From: an uncultured Porphyromonadaceae bacterium
Lineage (GTDB): Bacteria; Bacteroidota; Bacteroidia; Bacteroidales; Muribaculaceae
Direction of reading: 5' to 3'
Length of the DNA stretch: 45,925 nt
Assembly: GCA_905202215.1 (NCBI GenBank)
Contig: CAJKRG010000020.1
Location: forward strand, 1-45,925
Below the pieces are notes generated by a model. That model was not told where the DNA came from, did not search any database, and saw nothing but the letters and a program-made list of their open reading frames with translations. Position 1 is the first letter of the stretch. Each line of letters starts with the position of its first letter. Position numbers and translations under genes: made by a program. Positions 16,652-26,235 of the stretch are shown here, one piece after another.

Positions 16652-18598
16652 ATGAGTTATCTTAAATTTGATAAGAAGCTACTCATAAACTTGGACCAGT
16701 CGTTGCCGAAGGAAATGCTCCGCACCAATCAGGCCGGAGCCTACCACTGCACCACGCTGACGGGATGCAACACCCGCAAACAGCATGGGCTGCTGGTAAT
16801 TCCTATCGAAAGCATGGGCGACAAACCACATGTCTTGCTTTCGACTCTTGACGAAACCGTCATACAGCACGGAGCACCCTTCAATCTGGGACTGCACCGT
16901 TACCGAGGCGGAGTCTACAGCCCCAACGGCCACAAGTATATACGAGAGTTTGACTGCGAGGGCGTCCCCCGCATGACTTATCGCGTCGGCGGTGTCATTC
17001 TGACCAAAGAAAAAATCTTCATCAGCCAGGAAAACCGAATTCTGATCCGTTATACCCTGGTAGAAGCCCATTCGGCCACAACACTTCGATTCAGACCCTT
17101 CCTCGCTTTCCGCGAAGTAAACAGTCTCTGCGTCGAGAACAACGCCATCAACAAAACCATCGAGCCCGTCGACAACGGTATTGCAACCTGTCTCTACGAC
17201 GGCTTCCCGACCTTATACATGCAGTTCAGCCATAAGGCTACATGGGTAGATCAACCCAACTGGTACAAAGACATCGAATATGTCAAAGACCTTGAACGTG
17301 GTGTGCCCTACTGCGAGGATCTGTGGGTGCCGGGATATTTTGAAGTTCCTATCAAAAAAGGCGAAAGTATCATATTCTCGGCAGGCGTAAGCCCGGTAAG
17401 CCCGCGTAGTCTCAAAAAAATGTACGAGACGGAGATCGCAAGCCGCACGCCGCGCACATCGTTCTTCAATTGCCTCAAGAACAGCGCCAAGCAGTTCTAT
17501 ATCCGCAAGGGTGACGCCATGTATCTGATTTCAGGCTTCCCCTGGGGTATCGTGCTGGCCCGAAACACATTCATGGCTCTTCCCGGACTGACACTCGCCA
17601 TCGACCACCGCGCCGACTATGAAGCCATCATGAACACGGCGCTCAAGGCCCTGCTCCGTTTCGCCGATACCGGCGAGACATCGGAACGCATTCACGGAAT
17701 CGACCTTCCCGACATTCCCCTCTGGGCAATGTGGGCCATACAGCAGTATGCGAAGATCGTCGGCCTCGACCGTGCCCGCGAACTGTACCTCCAGCCCGTG
17801 ACCTCGATTGTCGACTATATTCTCCGCGGAGGACACCCGAATCTCTTTGTCGATGCGGACACCGGCCTTCTCTCTACCGACGGTCATCTCACACCCGTAT
17901 CCTGGATGAACTCGACACTCGGCGGGGCACCTGTGGTACGCCGCACTGGCCGTCTCGTAGAATTCAATGCCCTTTGGTACAATGCCCTCATGTTCGCGGC
18001 CTCGCTCGCCGAGACCGAACCCGCACTTGAAGGACGCCGCACCGCATGGCTCGCCGAAGCCGAGAAGATGAAAGAACCGTTTATCGACACATTCCTCAAC
18101 GAAAGCGGCTATCTCTACGACTATGTCGACGGCACATATGCCGAACCGAGCGTACGTCCGAACATGGCGATCGCGATCGGTCTGGACTACTCGCCTCTCG
18201 ACCGCCGTCAGCGCAAGGGCGTTCTCGATGTCGTGACCCGCGAACTTCTCACCCCCAAAGGACTGCGCACGCTGTCGCCAAAGAGCTACGGCTATCGTCC
18301 TAACTACGTCGGATCGCCAGAAGAACGTGACTTCGCAATGCATAATGGCCCGTCGCGCCCCTGGCTCATGGGCTTCTATGCCGACGCCTATCTGCGCGTA
18401 TTCGGCATGAGCGGCGTAGGATATATAGACCGCATGCTGATCGGTTTCGAAGACGAGATGAGCCAGGGCTGCATAGGCTCGCTCAGCCAGCTTTACGACG
18501 GAAATCCCCCCTATACGGGCCGCGGCGCCGTCAGCCATGCCACCAACGTGGCCGAAGTGCTCCGCGCATACCGCACAGTGAAACGTTTCGAACAGTAA
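16652..18598 (+). CDS. Glycogen debranching enzyme (amylo-alpha-1,6-glucosidase family)
   Basis: The protein has 648 residues. The N-terminal half (about 20-260) is a beta-rich glycogen-debranching N domain that begins LRTNQAGAYHCTTLTGCNTRK (split LRTNQAGAYHCTT and LTGCNTRK), close to Bacteroidales and archaeal debranching enzymes. The C-terminal half (about 290-640) is the alpha/alpha-barrel GDE_C domain with SGFPWGIVLARNTFMALPG, LSTDGHLTPVSWMN and RPNMAIAIG. It hydrolyses alpha-1,6 branches of glycogen in the cytosol. It is first in the operon, 22 bases before the GT4 synthase gene. The start at 16652 has no competing upstream Met. Confidence 0.9.
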   Translation: MSYLKFDKKLLINLDQSLPKEMLRTNQAGAYHCTTLTGCNTRKQHGLLVIPIESMGDKPHVLLSTLDETVIQHGAPFNLGLHRYRGGVYSPNGHKYIREFDCEGVPRMTYRVGGVILTKEKIFISQENRILIRYTLVEAHSATTLRFRPFLAFREVNSLCVENNAINKTIEPVDNGIATCLYDGFPTLYMQFSHKATWVDQPNWYKDIEYVKDLERGVPYCEDLWVPGYFEVPIKKGESIIFSAGVSPVSPRSLKKMYETEIASRTPRTSFFNCLKNSAKQFYIRKGDAMYLISGFPWGIVLARNTFMALPGLTLAIDHRADYEAIMNTALKALLRFADTGETSERIHGIDLPDIPLWAMWAIQQYAKIVGLDRARELYLQPVTSIVDYILRGGHPNLFVDADTGLLSTDGHLTPVSWMNSTLGGAPVVRRTGRLVEFNALWYNALMFAASLAETEPALEGRRTAWLAEAEKMKEPFIDTFLNESGYLYDYVDGTYAEPSVRPNMAIAIGLDYSPLDRRQRKGVLDVVTRELLTPKGLRTLSPKSYGYRPNYVGSPEERDFAMHNGPSRPWLMGFYADAYLRVFGMSGVGYIDRMLIGFEDEMSQGCIGSLSQLYDGNPPYTGRGAVSHATNVAEVLRAYRTVKRFEQ

Positions 18599-18620
18599 AA
18601 TCCCGACTAAATATATAACT

Positions 18621-19886
18621 ATGAAAGCTTTAATGTTCGGTTGGGAATTTCCGCCCCATATCCTCGGCGGTCTCGGCACCGCCAGCTACGGCCTCACCCG
18701 CGGAATGTGGGAATGCGGCGACATGGATATAACATTCGTCATTCCCAAACCTTTCGGCGACGAAGACCGCAGTTTCGCCCGTATCATAGGTGCCTCGCAG
18801 GTGCCCGTGGCATGGCGCGACGTAAGCCGCGACTATGTGGAGTCGCGCATCGGCAAGGTCATGGATCCCGACCTTTACTTCCAGCTCCGCGACCATATCT
18901 ATGCCGACTTCAACTACATGCGGACCAACGACCTCGGCTGTATCGAGTTCTCCGGCAAATATCCGTCCAATCTTCTGGAGGAAATCAACAACTACTCCAT
19001 CATGGCCGGTGTGCTCGCCCGCACCCTTGACTTCGATATAATCCACAGCCACGACTGGCTCACCTACCCTGCCGGCATACACGCAAAGCAGGTGACCGGC
19101 AAGCCCCTGGTAATACACGTACACGCCACCGAGTACGACCGCTCGCGAGGCAAGCCCAATCCTACGGTCTACGGCATCGAGCGCGACGGCATGACCCATG
19201 CCGACCATATCATCACGGTCAGCAATCTCACCCGTCAGACCGTGATAGACCATTACGGCGTCGATCCGGCCAAGGTAACAACCGTTCACAACGCCGTGGT
19301 GCCTCTCAGCCAGGATCTGCTCGACATCGAGATGCCACGCGCCACCAAGGAGAAAGTGGTCACATTCCTCGGCCGTATAACAATGCAGAAAGGCCCGGAA
19401 TATTTCGTGGAAGCAGCCGCCAAAGTGCTCCGCAACTGCTCGAACGTGCGTTTCGTCATGGCCGGATCGGGCGATATGATGGACAAGATGATCCAGCTCG
19501 CCGCCGAACGCGGCATTGCCGACCGCTTCCATTTCCCGGGCTTCCAGAAAGGACGCCAGGTCTATGAAATGCTGAAGGCAAGCGACGTCTACATGATGCC
19601 TTCGGTATCGGAACCTTTCGGTATCTCACCCCTCGAAGCCATGCAGATGGGAGTTCCGTCGATCATCTCAAAGCAGAGCGGTTGTGCCGAAATCCTCGAC
19701 AATGTCATAAAGACCGACTACTGGGACATTGACGCAATGGCCGACGCTATCCATGCCATAATCTCATATCCGGCGCTCTACAAGCAGCTCCGCGAGGACG
19801 GTCTGGCCGAAGTGGCACAGATTACCTGGGACAAGGCCGGCCAGAAAGTTATCAATATTTATAATAAAGTACTGGGTCGCAGCTAA
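18621..19886 (+). CDS. GT4 glycosyltransferase, probable glycogen synthase
   Basis: The protein has 421 residues with the GT-B fold. The N-terminal motif MFGWEFPPHILGGLGTAS corresponds to the Gly-rich donor loop of starch and glycogen synthases. HDWLTYPAG and HVHATEYDRS follow, and the C-terminal half has FLGRITMQKGPEYFVEAA and the E-x7-E motif SEPFGISPLEAM. This form belongs to GT4 rather than the GT5 GlgA family and is the usual Bacteroidales glycogen synthase candidate. It would extend alpha-1,4-glucan from a nucleotide-glucose donor. Placement between debranching enzyme and GH57 supports this. The donor (UDP- or ADP-glucose) is not decided by sequence. Confidence 0.85.
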   Translation: MKALMFGWEFPPHILGGLGTASYGLTRGMWECGDMDITFVIPKPFGDEDRSFARIIGASQVPVAWRDVSRDYVESRIGKVMDPDLYFQLRDHIYADFNYMRTNDLGCIEFSGKYPSNLLEEINNYSIMAGVLARTLDFDIIHSHDWLTYPAGIHAKQVTGKPLVIHVHATEYDRSRGKPNPTVYGIERDGMTHADHIITVSNLTRQTVIDHYGVDPAKVTTVHNAVVPLSQDLLDIEMPRATKEKVVTFLGRITMQKGPEYFVEAAAKVLRNCSNVRFVMAGSGDMMDKMIQLAAERGIADRFHFPGFQKGRQVYEMLKASDVYMMPSVSEPFGISPLEAMQMGVPSIISKQSGCAEILDNVIKTDYWDIDAMADAIHAIISYPALYKQLREDGLAEVAQITWDKAGQKVINIYNKVLGRS

Positions 19887-19919
19887 ACAGAAGCCGACCG
19901 CCAAAATATACAACTAAAG

Positions 19920-21356
19920 ATGAAAGCCATCTGTTTCAATTTCGAAATACATCAGCCGTTCCGTCTGAAGCGCTATCGCTTCTTCGATATAGGCCGCGAC
20001 CACTACTACTTCGACGATTTCCTCAACGACGACATCGTCACCCGTATTGCTCATAACTCCTATATTCCGGCAGCCGAAACCCTTCTGCGCATGATCGAAC
20101 AGAGCGAGGGTAAATTCCGCTGTTCAATTGCTATTTCGGGCGTGGCCTTCGAGCAGTTCGAGCATTATGTGCCCGAATTCATCGATGTGCTGAAGCGTCT
20201 CGCCGATACAGGGGCCGTGGAATTCGTAGCACAGCCATTCGCCTATTCTCTGGCAAGCCTCGCCGATCCCGAAGAATTCGCAGCACAGATCGCCGATACA
20301 CGCTCCATCCTCAAGAGCCGTTTCGGCGTTACACCCAAAGTGGTCCGCAACACCGAGCTTATCTATGACGACGATCTCGCCCCGCAGCTTGTGCATCTCG
20401 GCTTCAACGGTGTTCTCACCGAAGGCGCCAAGCATATCCTCGGCTGGAAGTCGCCCGACTATATCTATACGGCAGCCTCCGCACCCAAGCTGAAACTGCT
20501 GTTGCGCAACTCCAAACTCAGCGACGATATCGCATTCCGCTTCTCCGACTCTTCCTGGCCCGAATTCCCCCTTACGGCCGACAAATACATCGACTGGATC
20601 GCATCCACTCCCGCCGACGAGCAGATTGTGAATATCTTCCTTAACATGGAGACATTCGGTGATCTTCATCCCGCTACAACCGGCATCTTCCAGTTCCTTG
20701 AAGCTCTGCCCCGCTTTGCAGCAGAGCGCGGAGTCGAATTCCTCACTCCGTCCGAAGCCATAGCCAAGATCAAGCCTGTCGGCGAGCTTAGCGTCATGCA
20801 CCCGATCTCGAGCGCCGATGAGGCCCGCGATACCTCCGCATGGCTCGGCAACCGTCTTCAGAACGAGGCCTTCGAAAAACTCTATTCCGTATCCGAGCGT
20901 GTGCGCCAGTGCAACAACCGTCAGCTCAAGAAAGACTGGGAGTATCTTCAGACATGCGACCATTTCTACTATATGAGCACCAAGCAGCGCGGTGGTTTCA
21001 GCCCGTACGAAACCCCCTTCCAGGCATTCACCAATTACATGAATGTCCTCGCCGACTTCCTCATGCGCGTAGAGGCCGAATTCCCTTCTCAGGTCGACAA
21101 CGAAGAGCTCAATTCGCTCCTGCTCACCATTTCCAACCAGGGCGCGGAAATCGAGACCCTCAACAAGGAACTCGCCTCCATGCGCAAGAACGTAGAACAG
21201 TATAATATCGAGCACCGTCTGCGCGAAGAGGCTAAAGAAGAGCCGAAAGAAGAAGCCAAGCCCAAAGCAAAAAGAGGCCCGAAACCCAAGGCAGAAAAAG
21301 CAGCAGAAGAAAAGCCTAAAAAAGCACCTGCAAAACGTGCCAAAAAAGCAGAATAA
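19920..21356 (+). CDS. GH57 alpha-amylase-like protein with coiled-coil and Lys-rich tail
   Basis: The protein has 478 residues. GH57 conserved regions are visible: FEIHQPFRL near residue 8, VEFVAQPFAYSLAS, the nucleophile region RNTELIY with E146, and the region NIFLNMETFGDLH. In active GH57 enzymes the residue two before that Glu is the catalytic Asp; here it is N242. The protein may therefore be inactive, altered, or a member of the alpha-amylase-like branch known to lack part of the catalytic pair. After residue about 390 there is a predicted coiled coil (about 395-435) and then a tail rich in Lys, Ala, Glu and Pro. It is third in the glycogen operon, so a role in glycogen branching, trimming or scaffolding is inferred. 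Confidence 0.8.
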   Translation: MKAICFNFEIHQPFRLKRYRFFDIGRDHYYFDDFLNDDIVTRIAHNSYIPAAETLLRMIEQSEGKFRCSIAISGVAFEQFEHYVPEFIDVLKRLADTGAVEFVAQPFAYSLASLADPEEFAAQIADTRSILKSRFGVTPKVVRNTELIYDDDLAPQLVHLGFNGVLTEGAKHILGWKSPDYIYTAASAPKLKLLLRNSKLSDDIAFRFSDSSWPEFPLTADKYIDWIASTPADEQIVNIFLNMETFGDLHPATTGIFQFLEALPRFAAERGVEFLTPSEAIAKIKPVGELSVMHPISSADEARDTSAWLGNRLQNEAFEKLYSVSERVRQCNNRQLKKDWEYLQTCDHFYYMSTKQRGGFSPYETPFQAFTNYMNVLADFLMRVEAEFPSQVDNEELNSLLLTISNQGAEIETLNKELASMRKNVEQYNIEHRLREEAKEEPKEEAKPKAKRGPKPKAEKAAEEKPKKAPAKRAKKAE

Positions 21357-21376
21357 TCCCTTATCCCTATAAACAG

Positions 21377-21404
21377 AAAAAGACCCGCCGAAACGGGTCT
21401 TTTT
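21377..21404. terminator. Bidirectional intrinsic terminator between GH57 and GH127 genes
   Basis: AAAAAGACCCG and CGGGTCTTTTT form an 11-bp perfect stem with loop CCGAAA. It ends in T5 on both strands, as expected between convergent genes. Confidence 0.9.
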
Positions 21405-21426
21405 CAATTTATAGCTAATACCTTGG

Positions 21427-23337
21427 CTATTGTGTGATATGCCAGTAGACGGTGTAGCGGCGACGGTGGAGGTCATAGAGCGGCTCTAAGACTGTGCCGT
21501 CGGGAGCCGTGAAGCGAAGTGTGCCCGGCGTGCGGCTTAGCTCAGGCAATCCGTTCTTAAAGGTCAATTCGGTTTTAAGCCCGGCAGGAATGTGATAATC
21601 GTAGGTATAGTAGTCGTTGCGCACTGTCGGATCGGAGAAAGGCGCGCAACCAGTCATGCCATCCGTACCCATGTCGCCTGCAAGCACCACCGGCCCGTAG
21701 AGAACAACGCCCCGGGTTGAGTCATTGCCCGCATATTCCATATGCAGCCCCATCGGGAAATCCGCCTCGATCCGGTCGCCGGCACGCCAGCGACGTTCGA
21801 TATCGATATATGACGACGGTCCCGTCTTTACTTTAACCGGCTTGCCGTTGACTTTAACGACGGGACGGCCGCTCCATGAGGGATAACGCAGTGAAATCAC
21901 CGCCTTGCGTCCGTCAGCCTCGTCGACAGTCAGAACTGTACGGGATGATACCGGAAACTCGGTCGCCTGCGTCAGCTTCATGCCGCCATCCCGCCAGTCG
22001 AGCCGGGAAGGAGCGAACAAATTGACAAAAAGACGTCCCGGAGCATGATAATAAATGCCTTCGGCGTATTTTGCATGACTCTCGAACCCACTGCCGACAC
22101 AGCACCAGAAGGAATGTTCCGGTGTACTGTAGACCTTGTAGGCACCACTGAGCAATGGCAGGAAATAGCACACCATACCGCTTTCGGGATCCTGCTGAGC
22201 AAGAATATGATTATATAGCGCGCGTTCGTAGTAGTCGGCTACAGCGGGGTCGGCATTCCAGCAGAAGAGATGTCGCGAAAGCTTGAGCATATTGTATGTG
22301 CAGCATGTCTCTCCGGTATATCCGTTGATGTTTTTCGACATTTTCGTCGGATCGAAGAAATGCTCTTTCTGGCTTAGCGAACCGGTCGCGAAACAATGAT
22401 CACAGATCATAGAGTGCCAAAAGAGTTCGGCGAGTCGGCGCGACTCCTCATCGCCGTCAAGCTCATAGTTTCTGGCCTCGGCGATAACCTTCGGTATAAA
22501 TGTATTGGTGTGTTTTGTGCCGAAATCCGTATTGCCTTCTTTGAGCGGATCTATGACATCGTTATGATAGAAAAAGCGTGCAAGATCGCGATAGCGCTCG
22601 TCGCCGGTAACGGAATAAAGATTATAAAAAGCCTCGTTTACACCACCGAATTCATTGCGGAGCATAAGCCGGCGTGTCTCTTCCGACACATCTGTGAGCT
22701 TTGCATGCGCCCAGTCTCCCATCTTGCGGGCAAGCTCGAGGGCCTGTGCATTGCCAGCCAGCAAATATTGGTCAATCAGGCCGGACAGAATCTTATGGAG
22801 GGTATACCAGGGTGCCCATACCGACTTACCCTTCATATTACGGTTTATAAGTTCTTCGGGAAAAGCACTCAGATAACCGTTGCCGAGCGCAGACTGTACT
22901 TCGGCAAGACCAGCTACAATACTGTCGCCCTTAAGCTTGAATATTTCAGCGCCTGTGGCAGCATACATCAGTCCATACGCCGACATCAGATGGCCGGTCG
23001 TATGCCCCCGCAGATCGCAGTCGAGCGACTCCCAGCCACCATATTTGCGCACACTCTCATATCCGCCCTCAAAGCCGGCGAACACGCCGGCGTTATTGCG
23101 GAAACTATGGAGCAGACGGCGCGTATCGATATTTACCATCCAGGCAGAGTCCCGCTCGAGATTATCGCGCAGACGTCCCGGCAGCAATCTTACATCAGAC
23201 AGCGGAAACGTCTCGGCACTGACAGAACATACGTTTTCTTTTACAACACCACCCGACACAGAGCCGGGATATACCGACTGCGCCTGCGACATCAGAGGCG
23301 CGACAGCGATAACGAGAGCATATAAAGACTTTTTCAT
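21427..23337 (-). CDS. GH127 beta-L-arabinofuranosidase family enzyme
   Basis: The protein has 636 residues with signal peptide MKKSLYALVIAVAPLMSQAQ. The central alpha/alpha-barrel shows the GH127 active site: LSQKEHF (E325, position of the acid/base), GETCCTYNM (E343, C345) and SFWCCVGSG (C412, C413). In the characterised bifidobacterial enzyme these are zinc ligands, with one of the paired Cys acting as nucleophile. A beta-sandwich domain follows. Expected activity is removal of beta-L-arabinofuranose from plant cell-wall glycans, but GH127 is diverse and the substrate is open. The gene follows uvrA by 60 bases on the same strand and could be read through from it. A paralogue lies at 43295-45658. 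Confidence 0.87.
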   Translation of the reverse strand: MKKSLYALVIAVAPLMSQAQSVYPGSVSGGVVKENVCSVSAETFPLSDVRLLPGRLRDNLERDSAWMVNIDTRRLLHSFRNNAGVFAGFEGGYESVRKYGGWESLDCDLRGHTTGHLMSAYGLMYAATGAEIFKLKGDSIVAGLAEVQSALGNGYLSAFPEELINRNMKGKSVWAPWYTLHKILSGLIDQYLLAGNAQALELARKMGDWAHAKLTDVSEETRRLMLRNEFGGVNEAFYNLYSVTGDERYRDLARFFYHNDVIDPLKEGNTDFGTKHTNTFIPKVIAEARNYELDGDEESRRLAELFWHSMICDHCFATGSLSQKEHFFDPTKMSKNINGYTGETCCTYNMLKLSRHLFCWNADPAVADYYERALYNHILAQQDPESGMVCYFLPLLSGAYKVYSTPEHSFWCCVGSGFESHAKYAEGIYYHAPGRLFVNLFAPSRLDWRDGGMKLTQATEFPVSSRTVLTVDEADGRKAVISLRYPSWSGRPVVKVNGKPVKVKTGPSSYIDIERRWRAGDRIEADFPMGLHMEYAGNDSTRGVVLYGPVVLAGDMGTDGMTGCAPFSDPTVRNDYYTYDYHIPAGLKTELTFKNGLPELSRTPGTLRFTAPDGTVLEPLYDLHRRRYTVYWHITQ

Positions 23338-23397
23338 ACCTTATGATACGTTACGAGACGTCTTTACACTCAATTATCTGGTTATCTCCGGCCTAAA

Positions 23398-26154
23398 TCA
23401 TATTTTTTCGCGAAGGTACCGGCCCGTAATGCTGGCAGTATCCGCGGCTATCTGCTCGGGAGTGCCTGTCGCGACAACATTACCACCGTTTTCGCCGCCT
23501 TCGGGTCCCATGTCGATTATATGGTCGGCACATTTGATAACGTCGAGATTATGCTCTACCACGATTATCGTATGCCCCATAGATATAAGCCTGTCAAATG
23601 CCTTGAGAAGCAGCCTGATATCATGAAAATGCAACCCGGTGGTCGGTTCGTCGAATATAAACACAGTCGGACCGGCATGATCCTGACTGAGGAAATAAGC
23701 GAGTTTCACGCGCTGATTCTCACCGCCCGAGAGAGTGCTGCTCGACTGCCCAAGTTTGATATAACCCAGACCCACCTCCTGAAGAGGCATGAGACGACGC
23801 ACCACACGTGGTTCTGCCGCGAAAAACTCTATGGCTTCATCGACAGTCAGATCAAGTATATCGGCGATATTCTTGCCCTTGTATTTTACCTCCAGCACCT
23901 CCGACTTGAAACGCTTGCCGTGGCACTGCTCGCACTCGATGGTGACATCGGCAAGAAACTGCATCTCAATAGTTATGAAACCCTCGCCCTTGCATGCCTC
24001 GCAGCGGCCGCCTTCGGTATTGAACGAAAAGGAAGCCGGAGTGAGATCGAGCTGCTTTGCAGCCTGCTGCGACGCCATAAGCTGCCGGATCTCATCGTAT
24101 GCCTTCAGATATGTCGCCGGATTGGAACGCGTGGAGCGTCCGATAGGATTCTGATCTACGAAAGTAATGTCCGAAATGCGCTTTATATCCCCTTCCAGAC
24201 GGCGAATGCGCCCCGGAGCATCACCTTCTTCGAGCACTGCCCGCGAAACGGCCCGGAAGAATATGTCGCGCACAAGAGTGGATTTTCCCGATCCGCTGAC
24301 TCCGGTAACAGCAGTCATTACACCGAGCGGGAACTGAACGTCGACGTTCTTGAGGTTATGTTCTGTCGCACCGACTACCTTTATGCTGTCGCGCCACTTG
24401 CGGCGTGCCGTGGGAACGGGAATACTCATGCGACCGCTGAGATACTGCATGGTATAACTCTTTTCAACCTTCTCGAGATCGGCAGGAGTGCCCTGGAACA
24501 CGATTTCGCCCCCGAGACGCCCGGCGGCAGGGCCTACGTCTATTATGCGGTCGGCGGCACGCATTATATCCTCGTCGTGTTCCACTACCACCACAGTGTT
24601 TCCGAGACGCTGCAGGCGTCTGAGAACGCCGATAAGGCGCTCGGTATCGCGCGAGTGCAGCCCTATCGACGGCTCGTCAAGGATATACAGCGATCCCACC
24701 AGGCTGCTGCCGAGTGAAGTCGCCAGATTTATACGCTGACTCTCGCCGCCCGACAGGCTGTTGCTCAGACGGTCGAGGGTAAGATAGCCAAGCCCGACCT
24801 CGCACAGAAATCCGAGACGTTTATTGATTTCGACAAGCAGACGTTCGGCAATTTTCGCATCACGCTCATTGAGTTGGAGATCGGCAAACCATTTTTTCAG
24901 CTTCTCGACAGGCATACGCACAAGGTCGGCGATAGTAGCATCGCCGACACGCACATACGAAGCCTCGGGGCGCAGACGCGAGCCCCCGCAGGCATGGCAT
25001 GTTGTCTTGCCGCGGTAACGCGCCAGGATCATGCGATATTCTATGGCCTGACGCTGAGTGCCCACCCAGTCGAAGTAATCCATAATGCCGCGTACATTGA
25101 TGCCGTTGCCGCGCCACAGAAGTTTTTTCTCGGCGCCGCTCAGCTGCCAGTAAGGCTTGTGGACCGGGAATCCGGCACCGCTGACCGCGTGTATGAATTC
25201 ATTTTTCCAAAGTTTCGACTTCGGACCGCGCCATGGAGCCACAACATCGTCAAATACCGACAGCGATTCGTCGGGTATGACAAGTTCCTCGCTGATGTCG
25301 AGGGTCTTGCCGAAACCTTCGCAGACAGGGCAGGCACCCATCGGATTGTTGAAGTTGAACATCTGGTCATAAGGCTCGGGAAAAGTCATTCCGTCAGCCT
25401 CAAAAAGAATCGAGAAATCTGAAATATCTACCCCTCCGTCCGGCGACCACACGAGCAGACGGCAACGCCCGTGTCCCTCGAAAAAAGCTGTTTCGGCCGA
25501 CTCGGCAAGTCGCGACAGTTCATCGCCTTCGCGGCGAAGGGCAAGACGGTCGATAAGAAGATCGGGGACTTTATCCTCTTTATAGTCGGCAATATCTATG
25601 AACTCGCCCGCTGCGGTAACGACACGAGTGAAGCCCTCTTTCACATAGATGTCAAGCTGCTGCGCGAGCGTGCGGCCTTCAGGCAGACTTATCGGAGCTA
25701 CAATGGCCGCGCGACTGCCTTCGGGATAGCGGGCAGCCGCGGCTATGACATCTTCTACTGTGTGTTTTTTTACCTCCACGCCTGAAACCGGAGAATAGGT
25801 GTGTCCGACACGTCCGAAAAGCATACGTATATAATCGTATATCTCTGTCGATGTGCCGACAGTAGAGCGTGGATTGCGGGTGTTCACTTTCTGCTCTATG
25901 GCGATGGCAGGAGGAAGGCCCTTTATGAAATCACACTCGGGCTTGTTGAGACGTCCGAGAAACTGACGGGCATATGCCGACAGACTCTCCACATAGCGGC
26001 GGCGACCTTCGGCATACAGAGTATCGAACGCAAGCGATGACTTACCAGAACCGGAAAGTCCGGTAATCACCACAAGTTGATTGCGGGGTATCTCTACATC
26101 GACATTCTTGAGATTGTTGACGCGAGCCCCCTTGACTGTTATATTGGAAACCAT
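23398..26154 (-). CDS. uvrA: Excinuclease ABC subunit A
   Basis: The protein has 918 residues and two ABC ATPase modules. Walker A motifs are GLSGSGKSS (from residue 32) and GVSGSGKST (about 616). Signature motifs are LSGGESQR (about 460) and LSGGENQR (about 803). Zinc modules are GACPVC (about 270) with CHACGGSRL (about 378), and GGRCEACKGEGF with CEQCHGKRF (about 715-745). Early in the protein, where E. coli UvrA has a Cys/His-containing stretch, this one reads HTYSPVSGVEVKKH, a variant I associate with one of two UvrA paralogues in Bacteroidetes. It recognises damaged DNA with UvrB in nucleotide excision repair. No LexA-like box was recognised upstream. cinA ends 81 bases upstream, and the gap holds a palindromic repeat. 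Confidence 0.95.
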   Translation of the reverse strand: MVSNITVKGARVNNLKNVDVEIPRNQLVVITGLSGSGKSSLAFDTLYAEGRRRYVESLSAYARQFLGRLNKPECDFIKGLPPAIAIEQKVNTRNPRSTVGTSTEIYDYIRMLFGRVGHTYSPVSGVEVKKHTVEDVIAAAARYPEGSRAAIVAPISLPEGRTLAQQLDIYVKEGFTRVVTAAGEFIDIADYKEDKVPDLLIDRLALRREGDELSRLAESAETAFFEGHGRCRLLVWSPDGGVDISDFSILFEADGMTFPEPYDQMFNFNNPMGACPVCEGFGKTLDISEELVIPDESLSVFDDVVAPWRGPKSKLWKNEFIHAVSGAGFPVHKPYWQLSGAEKKLLWRGNGINVRGIMDYFDWVGTQRQAIEYRMILARYRGKTTCHACGGSRLRPEASYVRVGDATIADLVRMPVEKLKKWFADLQLNERDAKIAERLLVEINKRLGFLCEVGLGYLTLDRLSNSLSGGESQRINLATSLGSSLVGSLYILDEPSIGLHSRDTERLIGVLRRLQRLGNTVVVVEHDEDIMRAADRIIDVGPAAGRLGGEIVFQGTPADLEKVEKSYTMQYLSGRMSIPVPTARRKWRDSIKVVGATEHNLKNVDVQFPLGVMTAVTGVSGSGKSTLVRDIFFRAVSRAVLEEGDAPGRIRRLEGDIKRISDITFVDQNPIGRSTRSNPATYLKAYDEIRQLMASQQAAKQLDLTPASFSFNTEGGRCEACKGEGFITIEMQFLADVTIECEQCHGKRFKSEVLEVKYKGKNIADILDLTVDEAIEFFAAEPRVVRRLMPLQEVGLGYIKLGQSSSTLSGGENQRVKLAYFLSQDHAGPTVFIFDEPTTGLHFHDIRLLLKAFDRLISMGHTIIVVEHNLDVIKCADHIIDMGPEGGENGGNVVATGTPEQIAADTASITGRYLREKI

Positions 26155-26170
26155 CTTTTTAGTTAGTAGT

Positions 26171-26222
26171 GAGGAGTTAGAAGTTAGAAATAGAGGCTAT
26201 AACTACTAACTTCCAACTCCTA
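26171..26222. repeat. Palindromic intergenic repeat between cinA and uvrA
   Basis: Arms GAGGAGTTAGAAGTTAG (26171-26187) and CTAACTTCCAACTCCTA (26206-26222) pair in 15 of 17 positions. The sequence AGGAGTTAGAAGTT (26172-26185) is identical to part of the asnS terminator arm. It may attenuate transcription from cinA into uvrA. Confidence 0.6.
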
Positions 26223-26235
26223 ATTTGTAACTATT

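Noticed and set aside
17531..18679. 382-codon minus-strand frame opposite the debranching enzyme and GT4 genes
   Set aside because: It spans two real genes and the gap between them, and its composition is that of an antisense shadow.
20124..21476. 450-codon minus-strand frame opposite GH57
   Set aside because: It is Phe/Cys-rich where it faces the Lys-rich tail, runs through a terminator, and has no recognisable domain.
23521..24717. 398-codon plus-strand frame opposite uvrA
   Set aside because: Shadow of a strongly supported gene; no protein family features.
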